Shown piece after piece: positions 13,663-22,649 of a stretch of DNA of 45,581 bases. Made by a program: the position numbers and the translations under genes. Numbering within the stretch: the first letter of the stretch is position 1; every line of letters begins with the position of its first letter. A model generated the notes under the pieces. The model was given only the letters and a program-made list of their open reading frames with translations, searched no databases and was not told the DNA's origin. The stretch lies in the NCBI GenBank assembly GCA_937895345.1, contig CALAWP010000017.1, forward strand, positions 1-45,581. Reading direction: 5' to 3'. The stretch is from an uncultured Paenibacillus sp. GTDB taxonomy: Bacteria; Bacillota; Bacilli; Paenibacillales; Paenibacillaceae.

Positions 13663-15231
13663 TTACGGCGCCGCCGCCGTCCTGTCCAGTCTCCGGTAGC
13701 CGATCGCTTCCGCGATATGCTCGGCCTTGACTTCCGGAGACTGCTCCAAATCGGCGATCGTCCTGGCCAGCTTGAGCAGCCGGTCGTGCGCGCGCATGCT
13801 GATGGCCAGCGATTGGAACGCGCTGTCCAGCAGCTTGGCCGCATCGGGGCTGAGCGCCGCCGCCCGCCTCAGCGCCGAGCCGGCAAGCTCGCCGTTGCAG
13901 ACGCCTCCGTAAGGCCGGTTGCGCTCTCTTTGCGCCGCGCGGGCGGCCGCCACCTTGGCCCGCATTTGTTCGGAGCTGAGACCTTGACTGCCGGCGCTTC
14001 GGTCGTATGACGGCGGTCGCGGCACCTCCAGCTGGAGGTCGATCCGGTCCAGCAGCGGGCCCGACAGCTTGGAGCGGTAGCGGGCGATCGCGGCCGGACT
14101 GCAGCTGCAAGCTTGCCCGCCGTGCTCGTGTCCCCAGTAGCCGCAAGGGCACGGATTCATCGAGGCCGCCAGCAGCAGGCTCGCCGGAAATTGCACCGCG
14201 GCCTTCGAACGCGAGATGGTGACGATCCGATCTTCGAGCGGCTGGCGAAGCAGTTCCAGCACGGCGCGCGGAAATTCCGGAAGCTCGTCCAAGTACAGAA
14301 TGCCGCGGTGAGCCAGCGTTACCTCTCCCGGCTTCGGGATTGAGCCGCCGCCGATCATGCCGGCGGCCGAAATCGTGTGATGCGGCGAACGAAACGGCGG
14401 CCGGTCCATCAATCCGCGAGCGTCCTCCGGCAGCTTGCCGGCGGCGCTGTATATTTTGGTCACTTCCAGCGCCTCTTCCTCGGTCAGCGGGGGAAGGATG
14501 GTCGGCAGCCGCCGGGCCATCATCGTTTTGCCCGTGCCGGGCGGCCCGCTCAGCAGCAGGTTATGTTTGCCCGCGGCGGCTATCATCATGGCCCGCTTCG
14601 CTTGATGCTGGCCGATAATGTCGCCGTAATCCTCCCCGGCATCGCCGTAACGCGGCGCACCCGGAGGCGCGGACGGCCGCGCCTCCGGGCAGGAAACCAT
14701 CCGCAGCCGCTCCCAGCCGTCTTCCCCCTCGCCGTCCTCCCGCAAGTCCGACAGATGCCGCAGCGTAAACAGCTCCATGCCGGATATCCAGGCCGCTTCC
14801 TTGCCGTTGCCCTCCGGAAGCAGGACGCGGCCGATGCCGATCTGCTTTGCGTGCTGCACCATCGCCAGCACGCCCGCAACGGGCCGAATGCCGCCGTTCA
14901 GCGACAGCTCGCCGATGACAAGCGTATTGTCGAACGCGCGGCCGCCGATTTGGCCGCTGGCCGTCAGAATGCCGGCGGCGATCGCCAGATCGAAAGCGGT
15001 GCCTTCCTTCCTCAGATCCGCCGGCGCGAGATTGACGGTGATGCGGTCCATCGGAAACCGGAATCCGCTGTTTTTGAGCGCGGCGCGAACCCGCTCCACC
15101 GATTCCCGCACGGCGGGATCCGGCAAGCCGACGACGTTTACCTGCGGCAGGCCGCTGCTGATGTCGGCTTCCACCATAATGCTTTTACCTTCGACGCCGT
15201 ATACGCTGCCGCTTAGAATAACGCTGAACAT
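13663..15231 (-). CDS. comM: ComM/YifB family AAA+ Mg-chelatase-like protein
   Basis: A 522-residue AAA+ ATPase. ComM in transformable bacteria is a hexameric helicase that promotes branch migration of transformed DNA. The N-terminal Lon-protease-like fold starts MFSVILSGSVYGVEG and contains VNVVGLPDPAVRES. Walker A GPPGTGKT is at 229-236. SPHHTISAAGMIGGG and GILYLDELPEF (Walker B) follow near 283-320, and a C-terminal Mg-chelatase domain near 420-515. An upstream Met would add 43 non-conserved residues. The minus-strand ATG at 15231 has GGAGGTG upstream. It is the only minus-strand gene between rplS and flhF, and it has its own strong promoter. Confidence 0.95.
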   Translation of the reverse strand: MFSVILSGSVYGVEGKSIMVEADISSGLPQVNVVGLPDPAVRESVERVRAALKNSGFRFPMDRITVNLAPADLRKEGTAFDLAIAAGILTASGQIGGRAFDNTLVIGELSLNGGIRPVAGVLAMVQHAKQIGIGRVLLPEGNGKEAAWISGMELFTLRHLSDLREDGEGEDGWERLRMVSCPEARPSAPPGAPRYGDAGEDYGDIIGQHQAKRAMMIAAAGKHNLLLSGPPGTGKTMMARRLPTILPPLTEEEALEVTKIYSAAGKLPEDARGLMDRPPFRSPHHTISAAGMIGGGSIPKPGEVTLAHRGILYLDELPEFPRAVLELLRQPLEDRIVTISRSKAAVQFPASLLLAASMNPCPCGYWGHEHGGQACSCSPAAIARYRSKLSGPLLDRIDLQLEVPRPPSYDRSAGSQGLSSEQMRAKVAAARAAQRERNRPYGGVCNGELAGSALRRAAALSPDAAKLLDSAFQSLAISMRAHDRLLKLARTIADLEQSPEVKAEHIAEAIGYRRLDRTAAAP

Positions 15232-15306
15232 AACGAAAAAGCACCTCCATCGACGAACGTGAAGGTGCTTCCTTACGAAAGTTGCCGTATTTTCGAATTT
15301 GTCAAC

Positions 15307-15335
15307 ATCATAGCTTGCGACGGCGCAGTTGTCAA
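15307..15335 (-). promoter_or_regulatory. Sigma-A promoter of comM
   Basis: On the minus strand TTGACA (15335-15330), a 17-bp spacer, and TATGAT (15312-15307). This is close to consensus, so comM is probably expressed constitutively rather than only in competence. Confidence 0.75.
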
Positions 15336-15534
15336 ATCGGACGGCGTAAAATGCGGACAATGGGCCATACTAGTTGGCGTGGCGGGTTTAATCTCATTTT
15401 GAGATGAAATCCATATCAAAAAAGCCTGTTCGTTTGCGAGAAATATAAGGAATATGGCGAGAAAAAATGCTACAATGATAAAAGTTTGTGTGTACATATG
15501 ACTGATAAGAGTCTGTGAAATGGAGGATTTCAAC

Positions 15535-16695
15535 ATGAACATCCATGAGTATCAAGGCAAAGCGGTGCTGAAGCAATACGGGGTCGTCGTGCCGGAAGGC
15601 AAGGTGGCGTTTACGGTTGACGAAGCGGTCGAGGCGGCAAAAGAACTCGGAACGCAGGTCGTCGTCGTCAAGGCGCAAATCCACGCGGGCGGCCGCGGCA
15701 AAGCGGGCGGCGTCAAAGTCGCCAAAAATTTGGACGAGGTGCGCGCCTACGCAAGCGAAATTTTGGGCAAAGTGCTCGTCACGCACCAAACGGGTCCCGA
15801 AGGCAAGGAAGTTAAGCGCCTTCTTATCGAGCAAGGCTGCGATATCAAGAAGGAATATTATATCGGCGTGGTGCTGGACCGCGGCACGGGCCGCGTAACG
15901 ATGATGGCTTCGGAGGAAGGCGGCACGGAAATCGAGGAAGTGGCTGCCCGCACACCGGAGAAGATCTTCAAAGAAGTGATCGATCCGGCCGTCGGCATGC
16001 AGCCGTTCCAGGCTCGCAAGCTGGCTTACGCGATCAACATTCCGGGCGAGCTGGTGAACAAAGCGGTCAAGTTCATGCTGGCGCTGTACACGGCGTTCGT
16101 CGAGAAAGACTGCTCCATCGCGGAAATCAATCCGCTCGTCGTCACCGGCGACGGCAACGTTATGGCGCTGGACGCGAAGCTCAATTTCGACTCCAACGCC
16201 TTGTTCCGCCACAAGGACATTCAGGAGCTGCGCGACCTGGACGAGGAAGATCCGAAGGAGATCGAAGCTTCCAAATACGATTTGAGTTATATCGCCCTGG
16301 ACGGCAATATCGGCTGCATGGTTAACGGCGCAGGTCTGGCCATGGCCACGATGGATATTATCAAATATTACGGAGGCGACCCCGCCAACTTCCTCGACGT
16401 AGGGGGCGGCGCCACGAAAGAGAAAGTAACCGAAGCATTCAAGATCATCCTGTCTGACGAGAAGGTCAAAGGCATCTTCGTCAACATTTTCGGCGGCATC
16501 ATGAGATGCGACGTGATCGCGGAGGGCGTTATCGCGGCCGCGAAGGAGCTCGGTCTGGACCGTCCGCTCGTCGTGCGCCTGGAGGGCACGAACGTGGAGC
16601 TCGGCAAAAAGCTGCTGAACGAATCCGGCCTGAATATCGTCGCGGCGGATTCGATGGCCGACGGCGCGCAAAAAATCGTCGCACTCGTGAAATAA
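15535..16695 (+). CDS. sucC: Succinyl-CoA synthetase beta subunit
   Basis: Forms, with SucD, the citric-acid-cycle enzyme that converts succinyl-CoA to succinate with nucleotide triphosphate synthesis. The 386 residues show the ATP-grasp opening MNIHEYQGKAVLKQYGV, the HAGGRGKAGGVK motif, EINPLV and the C-terminal NIFGGIMRCDVIAEG segment. ATG 15535 follows GGAGGATTTCAAC; an upstream in-frame ATG at 15520 overlaps this site and is rejected. sucD follows 52 bp later. A TACAAT near 15471 is a possible -10, but its -35 is poor. Confidence 0.98.
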   Translation: MNIHEYQGKAVLKQYGVVVPEGKVAFTVDEAVEAAKELGTQVVVVKAQIHAGGRGKAGGVKVAKNLDEVRAYASEILGKVLVTHQTGPEGKEVKRLLIEQGCDIKKEYYIGVVLDRGTGRVTMMASEEGGTEIEEVAARTPEKIFKEVIDPAVGMQPFQARKLAYAINIPGELVNKAVKFMLALYTAFVEKDCSIAEINPLVVTGDGNVMALDAKLNFDSNALFRHKDIQELRDLDEEDPKEIEASKYDLSYIALDGNIGCMVNGAGLAMATMDIIKYYGGDPANFLDVGGGATKEKVTEAFKIILSDEKVKGIFVNIFGGIMRCDVIAEGVIAAAKELGLDRPLVVRLEGTNVELGKKLLNESGLNIVAADSMADGAQKIVALVK

Positions 16696-16747
16696 CGCAG
16701 GCTGACGCTGCTTGAACTACGCATACGAATTCAATCAGGGGATGTGA

Positions 16748-17686
16748 GTGAAGTTGAGTATTTTGGTCAATAAAGATACAAAAGTCATTACGCAAGGCAT
16801 CACGGGCAAAACGGGTATGTTCCATGCCAAAGGGGCGCTGGATTACGGCACGCAAATGGTCGGCGGCGTAACGCCGGGCAAAGGCGGCACGAACGTGGAT
16901 ATTACGCTGGAAAACGGCTCCGTCGTTTCCCTTCCGGTATTTAATACGGTTGCCGAAGCGAAAGCGGCTACCGGCGCTACCGCATCCGTCATTTACGTTC
17001 CGCCGGCATTCGCGGCCGATTCCATCATGGAAGCCGTCGACGCGGAGCTCGATCTCGTCATTTGCATTACGGAAGGCATTCCGGTGCTCGATATGGTCAA
17101 GGTGAAGCGCTACATCGAAGGAAGCAAGACGGTGCTGATCGGACCGAACTGTCCGGGCGTCATTACGCCGGGCGAATGCAAGATCGGCATTATGCCGGGC
17201 TACATCCACTCGGTCGGACACGTAGGCGTCGTTTCCCGCTCCGGAACGCTGACGTACGAAGCGGTTCATCAGCTGACGACGCGCGGCATCGGGCAATCGT
17301 CCGCTGTCGGCATCGGCGGCGACCCGGTCAAGGGCTCCGAATTTATCGATATTCTTAGCCGCTTCAACGACGACCCGGATACCTATGCGGTCATCATGAT
17401 CGGCGAGATCGGCGGCACCGCGGAAGAAGAAGCGGCAGAGTGGATCAAGGCGAACATGAAGAAGCCGGTCGTCGGCTTTATCGGCGGCGCAACGGCGCCT
17501 CCGGGCAAACGGATGGGCCATGCGGGCGCGATCATTTCCGGCGGCAAAGGAACGGCGGCCGAGAAGATCGCTACGCTGGAAGCATGCGGCATCAAAGTCG
17601 CTCCGACGCCTTCGGAGATGGGATCCACGCTCGTAAGCGTACTGGAAGAAAAAGGCTTGTTGGAGAAATGCACTACCCGCAAGTAA
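16748..17686 (+). CDS. sucD: Succinyl-CoA synthetase alpha subunit
   Basis: Binds CoA and carries the phosphohistidine. The Rossmann CoA-binding segment GITGKTGMFHAKGALDYGTQMVGGVTPGKGG and the active-site motif GHAGAIISGGKGTA with its catalytic histidine are intact. GPNCPGVITPGECKIGIMPG is the family signature. The start is chosen as GTG 16748, 6 bp after AGGGG, giving 312 residues, slightly longer than the usual 300; TTG 16754 is an alternative. A strong terminator ends the sucCD unit. Confidence 0.97.
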   Translation: MKLSILVNKDTKVITQGITGKTGMFHAKGALDYGTQMVGGVTPGKGGTNVDITLENGSVVSLPVFNTVAEAKAATGATASVIYVPPAFAADSIMEAVDAELDLVICITEGIPVLDMVKVKRYIEGSKTVLIGPNCPGVITPGECKIGIMPGYIHSVGHVGVVSRSGTLTYEAVHQLTTRGIGQSSAVGIGGDPVKGSEFIDILSRFNDDPDTYAVIMIGEIGGTAEEEAAEWIKANMKKPVVGFIGGATAPPGKRMGHAGAIISGGKGTAAEKIATLEACGIKVAPTPSEMGSTLVSVLEEKGLLEKCTTRK

Positions 17687-17711
17687 ACTTAATCGAATAA
17701 CTAACAGAGGT

Positions 17712-17766
17712 AAGCAACCTTTCGGACTTCGCTATTGGCGAAGCGGGAAGGTTGCTTTTTTCTTAT
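17712..17766 (+). terminator. Intrinsic terminator of sucCD
   Basis: AAGCAACCTTTC pairs with GGAAGGTTGCTT around an inner CTTCGC/GCGAAG stem, followed by a TTTTTTCTT run. Confidence 0.92.
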
Positions 17767-17802
17767 TTTTCAGATTTTTTTCCAAAAACGAATGCGGCCG
17801 AC

Positions 17803-17831
17803 TTGCAATCTGACTTCTCGTAACGCACAAT
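17803..17831 (+). promoter_or_regulatory. Possible promoter of dprA
   Basis: TTGCAA (17803-17808), a 17-bp spacer, and CACAAT (17826-17831). The match is moderate. It lies 46 bp before the dprA start and after the sucCD terminator, where a promoter is expected. Confidence 0.4.
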
Positions 17832-17876
17832 AGTAAAGTATGCAAGCCGGTCCGTGCACGAAAGGACTGGGGAGCG

Positions 17877-19007
17877 ATGGACAACGAGCAAGCCGTTCGA
17901 AGGCTTATGATTACGATGCTGCACGAGCTGCCGGGCATCGGGTGGCATACCGTCGACAAGGCGGTAAACGCCAAGCTGTGGAATAAACGAAGCTGGACGC
18001 CGGACGACCTGCTGGAGACGGGGATGGGGAAAGCGCAAGCGAATAAAGTATGGGAGCATGTCCGCGGGAGCCGCTGGCTCGACAAGACCTCGCCCGGTCT
18101 CCGGGAAGGCGCGCTATTGGAACGGATGGTCCGTTACGACAGCGATTATCCCGCCGTTCTGGAGAACATACCCCAGCCGCCCTGGGTGCTTTATTGGAAG
18201 GGCGATCGCAGGCTGCTGGAGCGCCCCTCGGTTTCGATCGTGGGCACCCGGTCGCCGACCGCTTACGGCAGACATGCGGCGGCCAGGCTGTCCCGAGAGC
18301 TGGCCGGCGAAGGTCTCGCCGTCGTCAGCGGCTTGGCGCGAGGCATCGACGGCATCGCCCATGAGGCGGCGCTGCACGAGCAGGGCGGCACGATTGCGGT
18401 GCTGCCGACCCCGATCGGCGTCTGTTATCCCGCCGATCATCAATCGTTATACCGGCGGATTGCGGACAACGGGCTGCTCCTGTCGGAGACGCCGCCGGGA
18501 ACGGCGCTTCACAAAGGCCAGTTCAGGCAGCGCAATCGGATTATCGCCGGGCTGTCTCGCGCTACGGTCGTCGTGGAGGGCGCCGCGCAGAGCGGCTCGC
18601 TCATTACGGCCGACTTCGCATTCGAGACCGGCCGTGAGCTGTTCGCCGTTCCCGGGCCGATCCATTCTTCCAAGAGCCAGGGTCCGAACGAGCTGATCCG
18701 AAGCGGAAGAGCGATGCTGATGAGCGATGCCGGGCAGCTGTTCGACGAGCTTCCGTGGCTGAGGGATGAGCTGAAGGGCCGCCTCGGCCGGCCTGACGGA
18801 GAGTCCGGCGAACGTTCCGGGCGGGAGGAACCGCTGGATTCCGGGGAACGCCGCATCCTTGCGCTGCTCCGGGAAGAGCCGCTCTCGGTCGACGAGCTTC
18901 ACGAGCGGTCCGGCATACCTTTTGGACTTTTGAACGCTCATCTGATAAATTTATGTATAAAACGGAAAATCGAGCTTCAGCCCGGGTCCATATATATGGC
19001 ATTGTAA
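17877..19007 (+). CDS. dprA: DNA processing protein DprA (Smf)
   Basis: Loads RecA on incoming single-stranded DNA during natural transformation and protects it. The 376 residues hold an N-terminal helix-hairpin-helix/SAM-like region (1-75), the Rossmann-like domain (about 110-310) with VSIVGTRSPTAYG, GLARGIDGIAHEAAL and RQRNRIIAGLS, and a C-terminal winged-helix (DLA) region (about 325-376). ATG 17877 follows CTGGGGAGCG. It is followed by topA, as in B. subtilis smf-topA. With comM it makes this stretch rich in transformation-related genes. Confidence 0.96.
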   Translation: MDNEQAVRRLMITMLHELPGIGWHTVDKAVNAKLWNKRSWTPDDLLETGMGKAQANKVWEHVRGSRWLDKTSPGLREGALLERMVRYDSDYPAVLENIPQPPWVLYWKGDRRLLERPSVSIVGTRSPTAYGRHAAARLSRELAGEGLAVVSGLARGIDGIAHEAALHEQGGTIAVLPTPIGVCYPADHQSLYRRIADNGLLLSETPPGTALHKGQFRQRNRIIAGLSRATVVVEGAAQSGSLITADFAFETGRELFAVPGPIHSSKSQGPNELIRSGRAMLMSDAGQLFDELPWLRDELKGRLGRPDGESGERSGREEPLDSGERRILALLREEPLSVDELHERSGIPFGLLNAHLINLCIKRKIELQPGSIYMAL

Positions 19008-19033
19008 CTTGTCGCAAAGAGAGGAGGCACCTC

Positions 19034-21133
19034 ATGGCAGATTCATTAGTAATCGTGGAATCGCCGGCCAAAGCGAAGACGATCGGCAAATATCTCGGCT
19101 CCAAATATATCGTCAAAGCTTCGATGGGCCATATTCGAGACTTGCCGAAAAGCCAGATCGGTGTCGAAATCGAGGAAGGCTTTAAACCGAAATACATTAC
19201 GATACGGGGCAAAGGCAACGTATTGAAGGAATTGAAAGACGCCCGCAAAAAGGTGAAACAAGTTTATCTGGCGGCGGACCCCGACCGCGAAGGGGAAGCG
19301 ATCGCCTGGCATTTGGCGCATTACCTGGAACTCGACGAAAACGCCGCATGCCGGGTCGTATTCAACGAAATTACGAAGCAAGCGGTCAAAGAAGCATTCA
19401 AGACGCCCCGCAAGATCAACATGGATTTGGTCAACGCCCAACAGGCGCGGCGCATTCTGGACCGGCTGGTCGGTTACAAGATCAGTCCGCTGTTGTGGAA
19501 AAAGGTGAAAAAAGGGCTGTCCGCTGGACGCGTGCAATCGGTCGCGGTCAAGCTGATCATCGACCGCGAAAACGAAATCGAAGCGTTCGTGCCGGAAGAG
19601 TACTGGTCGATTACCGCCAAGCTGAGCCATAAAGGCGTGCCGTTCGAAGCGAAATATTACGGCTCGGCCGGCGAAAAGCGCGAGCTCGGCAAGGAAGCCG
19701 AGGTCAAGGACGTCCTGCGCGAGATCGAAGGCAAGCCGTTTAAAGTAATGGAAGTGAAGGAGAAGGAACGGCTCCGCCATCCGGCGCCTCCGTTCATTAC
19801 GAGCTCGCTGCAGCAGGAGGCCGCCCGCAAGCTCGGCTTCCGGGCTTCCAAGACGATGTCCGTAGCCCAGGGGTTGTACGAGGGCGTCGATCTCGGCAAA
19901 GAAGGCACCGTAGGTTTGATCACATATATGAGAACGGACTCGACCCGCATCTCGCCGGTCGCGCAGGAAGAGGCCAAAGCTTATATTACGGAGAAATACG
20001 GGCCGGACTACGTGCCGGAGCAGCCGCGCAATTATGTAAAGAAGAACAGCAACGCGCAGGATGCGCACGAAGCGATTCGCCCGACGTCCGTGCTGCGCGA
20101 TCCGGAATCGATGAAGCCGTTTCTAAGCCGGGATCAATTCAGGCTGTATAAGCTCATCTGGGAACGGTTCGCTTCCAGCCAGATGTCCTCCGCCGTATTG
20201 GATACGATGACGGTGGATCTTCAAACCGGTAGCGCCGTGTTTCGCGCGGCGGGCTCCAAAGTGAAGTTCCCGGGTTTTATGAAGGTGTACGTAGAGGGCA
20301 ACGACGACGGCACGGAGGAGGAGCATCGCTTTTTGCCCGCGCTTGCCGCGGGAGACGAGGTCGGGGCGGAAGCGATCGAGCCGAAGCAGCATTTTACGCA
20401 GCCTCCGCCGCGCTATTCCGAGGCAAGGCTGGTGCGCACGCTGGAGGAGCTTGGCATCGGCCGGCCCAGCACGTACGCGCCGACGCTGGAGACGGTGCAG
20501 AAACGCGGCTACGTAGCCATGGAGGAAAAGCGGTTTATCCCGACGGAGCTCGGGGAGCTGGTCATTCAGCTGATGGAGGAGTTTTTCCCCGAAATATTGG
20601 ACGTCGAGTTTACGGCGAATATGGAAGGCAACCTCGACCATGTGGAGGAAGGCACGGAAGATTGGGTGAAGGTGCTGGACAACTTCTACGAGTCGTTCGA
20701 GAAGCGTCTGGAGGTTGCCGAGGAAGAAATGAAGGAAGTGGAGCTGCAGGACGAAATATCCGACGAGCTTTGCGACAAATGCGGAAGCCATATGGTGTAC
20801 AAGATGGGCCGCTTCGGCAAGTTTCTGGCCTGCTCCGGCTTTCCCGATTGCCGCAATACGAAGCCGATCGTCAAAGATATCGGAGTAGCGTGTCCGAAAT
20901 GCAGTGAAGGCAGCATCATCGAGCGCCGCAGCAAAAAAGGCCGCATCTTTTACGGCTGCAATCAGTATCCGGACTGTGATTACGTATCGTGGGACAAACC
21001 GACGGGCAAGCCTTGCCCGAGCTGCGGAGCGATGCTGGTCGAGAAGCGCAACCGCAGCGGCGCGCGCTTGCAGTGCGTATCGTGCGACTATACGGAAGAA
21101 GTCGCGGAGGACGATCGGGAAGAACAGGCATAA
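19034..21133 (+). CDS. topA: DNA topoisomerase I
   Basis: Type IA topoisomerase that relaxes negative supercoils. The 699 residues start MADSLVIVESPAKAKTIGKYLG, the TOPRIM opening. The TOPRIM acidic triad is in ADPDREGEA (about 81-89), and the catalytic Tyr298 is in GLITYMRTDSTRIS. Three C-terminal four-cysteine zinc-finger modules follow: CDKC...CSGFPDC, CPKC...CNQYPDC and CPSC...CVSC. ATG 19034 follows GAGGAGGCACCTC; an upstream in-frame ATG at 18953 lies inside dprA and is rejected. Two hairpins separate it from trmFO. Confidence 0.98.
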   Translation: MADSLVIVESPAKAKTIGKYLGSKYIVKASMGHIRDLPKSQIGVEIEEGFKPKYITIRGKGNVLKELKDARKKVKQVYLAADPDREGEAIAWHLAHYLELDENAACRVVFNEITKQAVKEAFKTPRKINMDLVNAQQARRILDRLVGYKISPLLWKKVKKGLSAGRVQSVAVKLIIDRENEIEAFVPEEYWSITAKLSHKGVPFEAKYYGSAGEKRELGKEAEVKDVLREIEGKPFKVMEVKEKERLRHPAPPFITSSLQQEAARKLGFRASKTMSVAQGLYEGVDLGKEGTVGLITYMRTDSTRISPVAQEEAKAYITEKYGPDYVPEQPRNYVKKNSNAQDAHEAIRPTSVLRDPESMKPFLSRDQFRLYKLIWERFASSQMSSAVLDTMTVDLQTGSAVFRAAGSKVKFPGFMKVYVEGNDDGTEEEHRFLPALAAGDEVGAEAIEPKQHFTQPPPRYSEARLVRTLEELGIGRPSTYAPTLETVQKRGYVAMEEKRFIPTELGELVIQLMEEFFPEILDVEFTANMEGNLDHVEEGTEDWVKVLDNFYESFEKRLEVAEEEMKEVELQDEISDELCDKCGSHMVYKMGRFGKFLACSGFPDCRNTKPIVKDIGVACPKCSEGSIIERRSKKGRIFYGCNQYPDCDYVSWDKPTGKPCPSCGAMLVEKRNRSGARLQCVSCDYTEEVAEDDREEQA

Positions 21134-21141
21134 CCGCGTAC

Positions 21142-21198
21142 GGGCGCCTTGCGGCGCCCTTCCATAGTCATGCAGCCGTCCTCCCTTCACGGGGAGGA
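21142..21198 (+). other. Two hairpins between topA and trmFO
   Basis: The first is GGGCGCC-TTGC-GGCGCCC (21142-21159), followed only by TTCC. The second pairs TCCTCCC (21179-21185) with GGGAGGA (21192-21198). Neither has a proper T-run, so full termination is doubtful. They may limit read-through or stabilise transcript ends. Confidence 0.5.
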
Positions 21199-21239
21199 TG
21201 AAGTTGTCTAATGACAACCTTAACGTTCAGGAGGTCATC

Positions 21240-22571
21240 ATGTCGAATCAGAAGGTTACCGTTATCGGGGCGGGGCTGGCGGGGAGCGAGGCCGCTTGGC
21301 AAATCGCCTCGCAAGGCGTGCCCGTCGTCTTATACGAAATGCGTCCGGTCCGCCAAACGCCGGCGCATCATACGAACCAGTTTGCAGAGCTCGTCTGCAG
21401 CAACAGCTTGCGGGCCAACGGACTGACCAATGCGGTCGGCGTACTGAAGGAAGAGATGCGCCGTCTGAATTCCATTATTCTTAGCAGTGCGGACCGGCAT
21501 GCCGTGCCGGCCGGCGGGGCGCTTGCGGTCGACCGCGAAGGCTTCTCCGCCGATATTACGAACCGGCTGCGGGAGCATCCGCTCGTTGAAATTCGCAACG
21601 AGGAAGTGACGGCCATTCCGAAGGACGGCATCGTCGTCGTCGCGACGGGACCGCTTACGGCGCCCGACTTGTCGTCCGATATCCAGGCGCTGCTCGGCGA
21701 GGAATATTTTTATTTCTACGATGCGGCCGCTCCGATTATCGAGAAGGACTCCATCGATATGAGCAAAGTGTATTTGGCGTCCCGATACGACAAGGGCGAA
21801 GCCGCCTACCTGAATTGCCCGATGACGGAAGAGGAGTTCAACGCGTTCCATGAGGCGTTGATAACGGCGGAAACGGCTCAGCTGAAGGAATTCGAAAAGG
21901 AAATTTACTTCGAAGGCTGCATGCCGATCGAAGTGATGGCGAGCCGCGGGAAGCAAACGGTGCTGTTCGGACCAATGAAGCCCGTCGGTCTCGTCAATCC
22001 GCATACGGGCAAGCTGCCTTATGCGGTCATTCAGCTTCGCCAGGACAATGCCGCCGGCACGCTTTATAATATGGTAGGATTTCAGACGCATCTGAAGTGG
22101 GGCGAGCAGAAGCGCGTATTTTCCATGATTCCGGGATTGGAAAATGCCGAGTTCGTCCGCTACGGCGTCATGCATCGCAACACGTTCATCAACTCGCCGC
22201 GTCTGCTTAAGCCGACTTATCAGACAATCCGGCGTGAAACGCTGTTTTTTGCCGGACAGATGACCGGCGTGGAAGGTTACGTCGAGTCGGCCGCATCCGG
22301 CTTGATTGCGGGCATTAACGCCGCCAGGCTTGCGCGCGGCGAGGAACCGCTCGTTCTGCCGCAGCAGTCGGCGCTCGGCAGCATGGCGCAATATATTACA
22401 ACCGCCGATTTCAAGCATTTTCAGCCGATGAACGCAAATTTCGGCTTGTTCCCGCCATTGGAAACCCGCATCCGGAACAAAAAAGAAAAAAACGAAGCGA
22501 TCGCGCAGCGCGCGCTGGAACATATTGAGCAATTTAAACGGCAACATTTGGGGCATCTTGCCGTACAGTAA
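21240..22571 (+). CDS. trmFO: tRNA m5U54 methyltransferase TrmFO
   Basis: A folate- and FAD-dependent enzyme that makes 5-methyluridine at position 54 of the tRNA T-loop. The 443 residues start with the FAD-binding motif VTVIGAGLAGSEAAW (about 6-20). Conserved VCSNSLRANGLTNAVGVLKEEMR contains the catalytic-region cysteine. GVEGYVESAASGLIAGINAAR is the C-terminal FAD motif. ATG 21240 follows CAGGAGGTCATC; an in-frame ATG at 21198 has no site and is rejected. In B. subtilis xerC (codV) follows; here hslV follows after 78 bp. Confidence 0.97.
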   Translation: MSNQKVTVIGAGLAGSEAAWQIASQGVPVVLYEMRPVRQTPAHHTNQFAELVCSNSLRANGLTNAVGVLKEEMRRLNSIILSSADRHAVPAGGALAVDREGFSADITNRLREHPLVEIRNEEVTAIPKDGIVVVATGPLTAPDLSSDIQALLGEEYFYFYDAAAPIIEKDSIDMSKVYLASRYDKGEAAYLNCPMTEEEFNAFHEALITAETAQLKEFEKEIYFEGCMPIEVMASRGKQTVLFGPMKPVGLVNPHTGKLPYAVIQLRQDNAAGTLYNMVGFQTHLKWGEQKRVFSMIPGLENAEFVRYGVMHRNTFINSPRLLKPTYQTIRRETLFFAGQMTGVEGYVESAASGLIAGINAARLARGEEPLVLPQQSALGSMAQYITTADFKHFQPMNANFGLFPPLETRIRNKKEKNEAIAQRALEHIEQFKRQHLGHLAVQ

Positions 22572-22649
22572 ACTATAGCAATCGATTTGCTGCGGCTTAG
22601 ATCGGGACATTCGGCAGGTGCGGCAGATTATACGACAGGAGGCAATGCG

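Noticed and set aside
11037..13844. 935-codon minus-strand open frame opposite ylqG-ylqH-yraN
   Set aside because: GC-rich shadow of three supported plus-strand genes; composition is Arg/Pro-rich with no domain.
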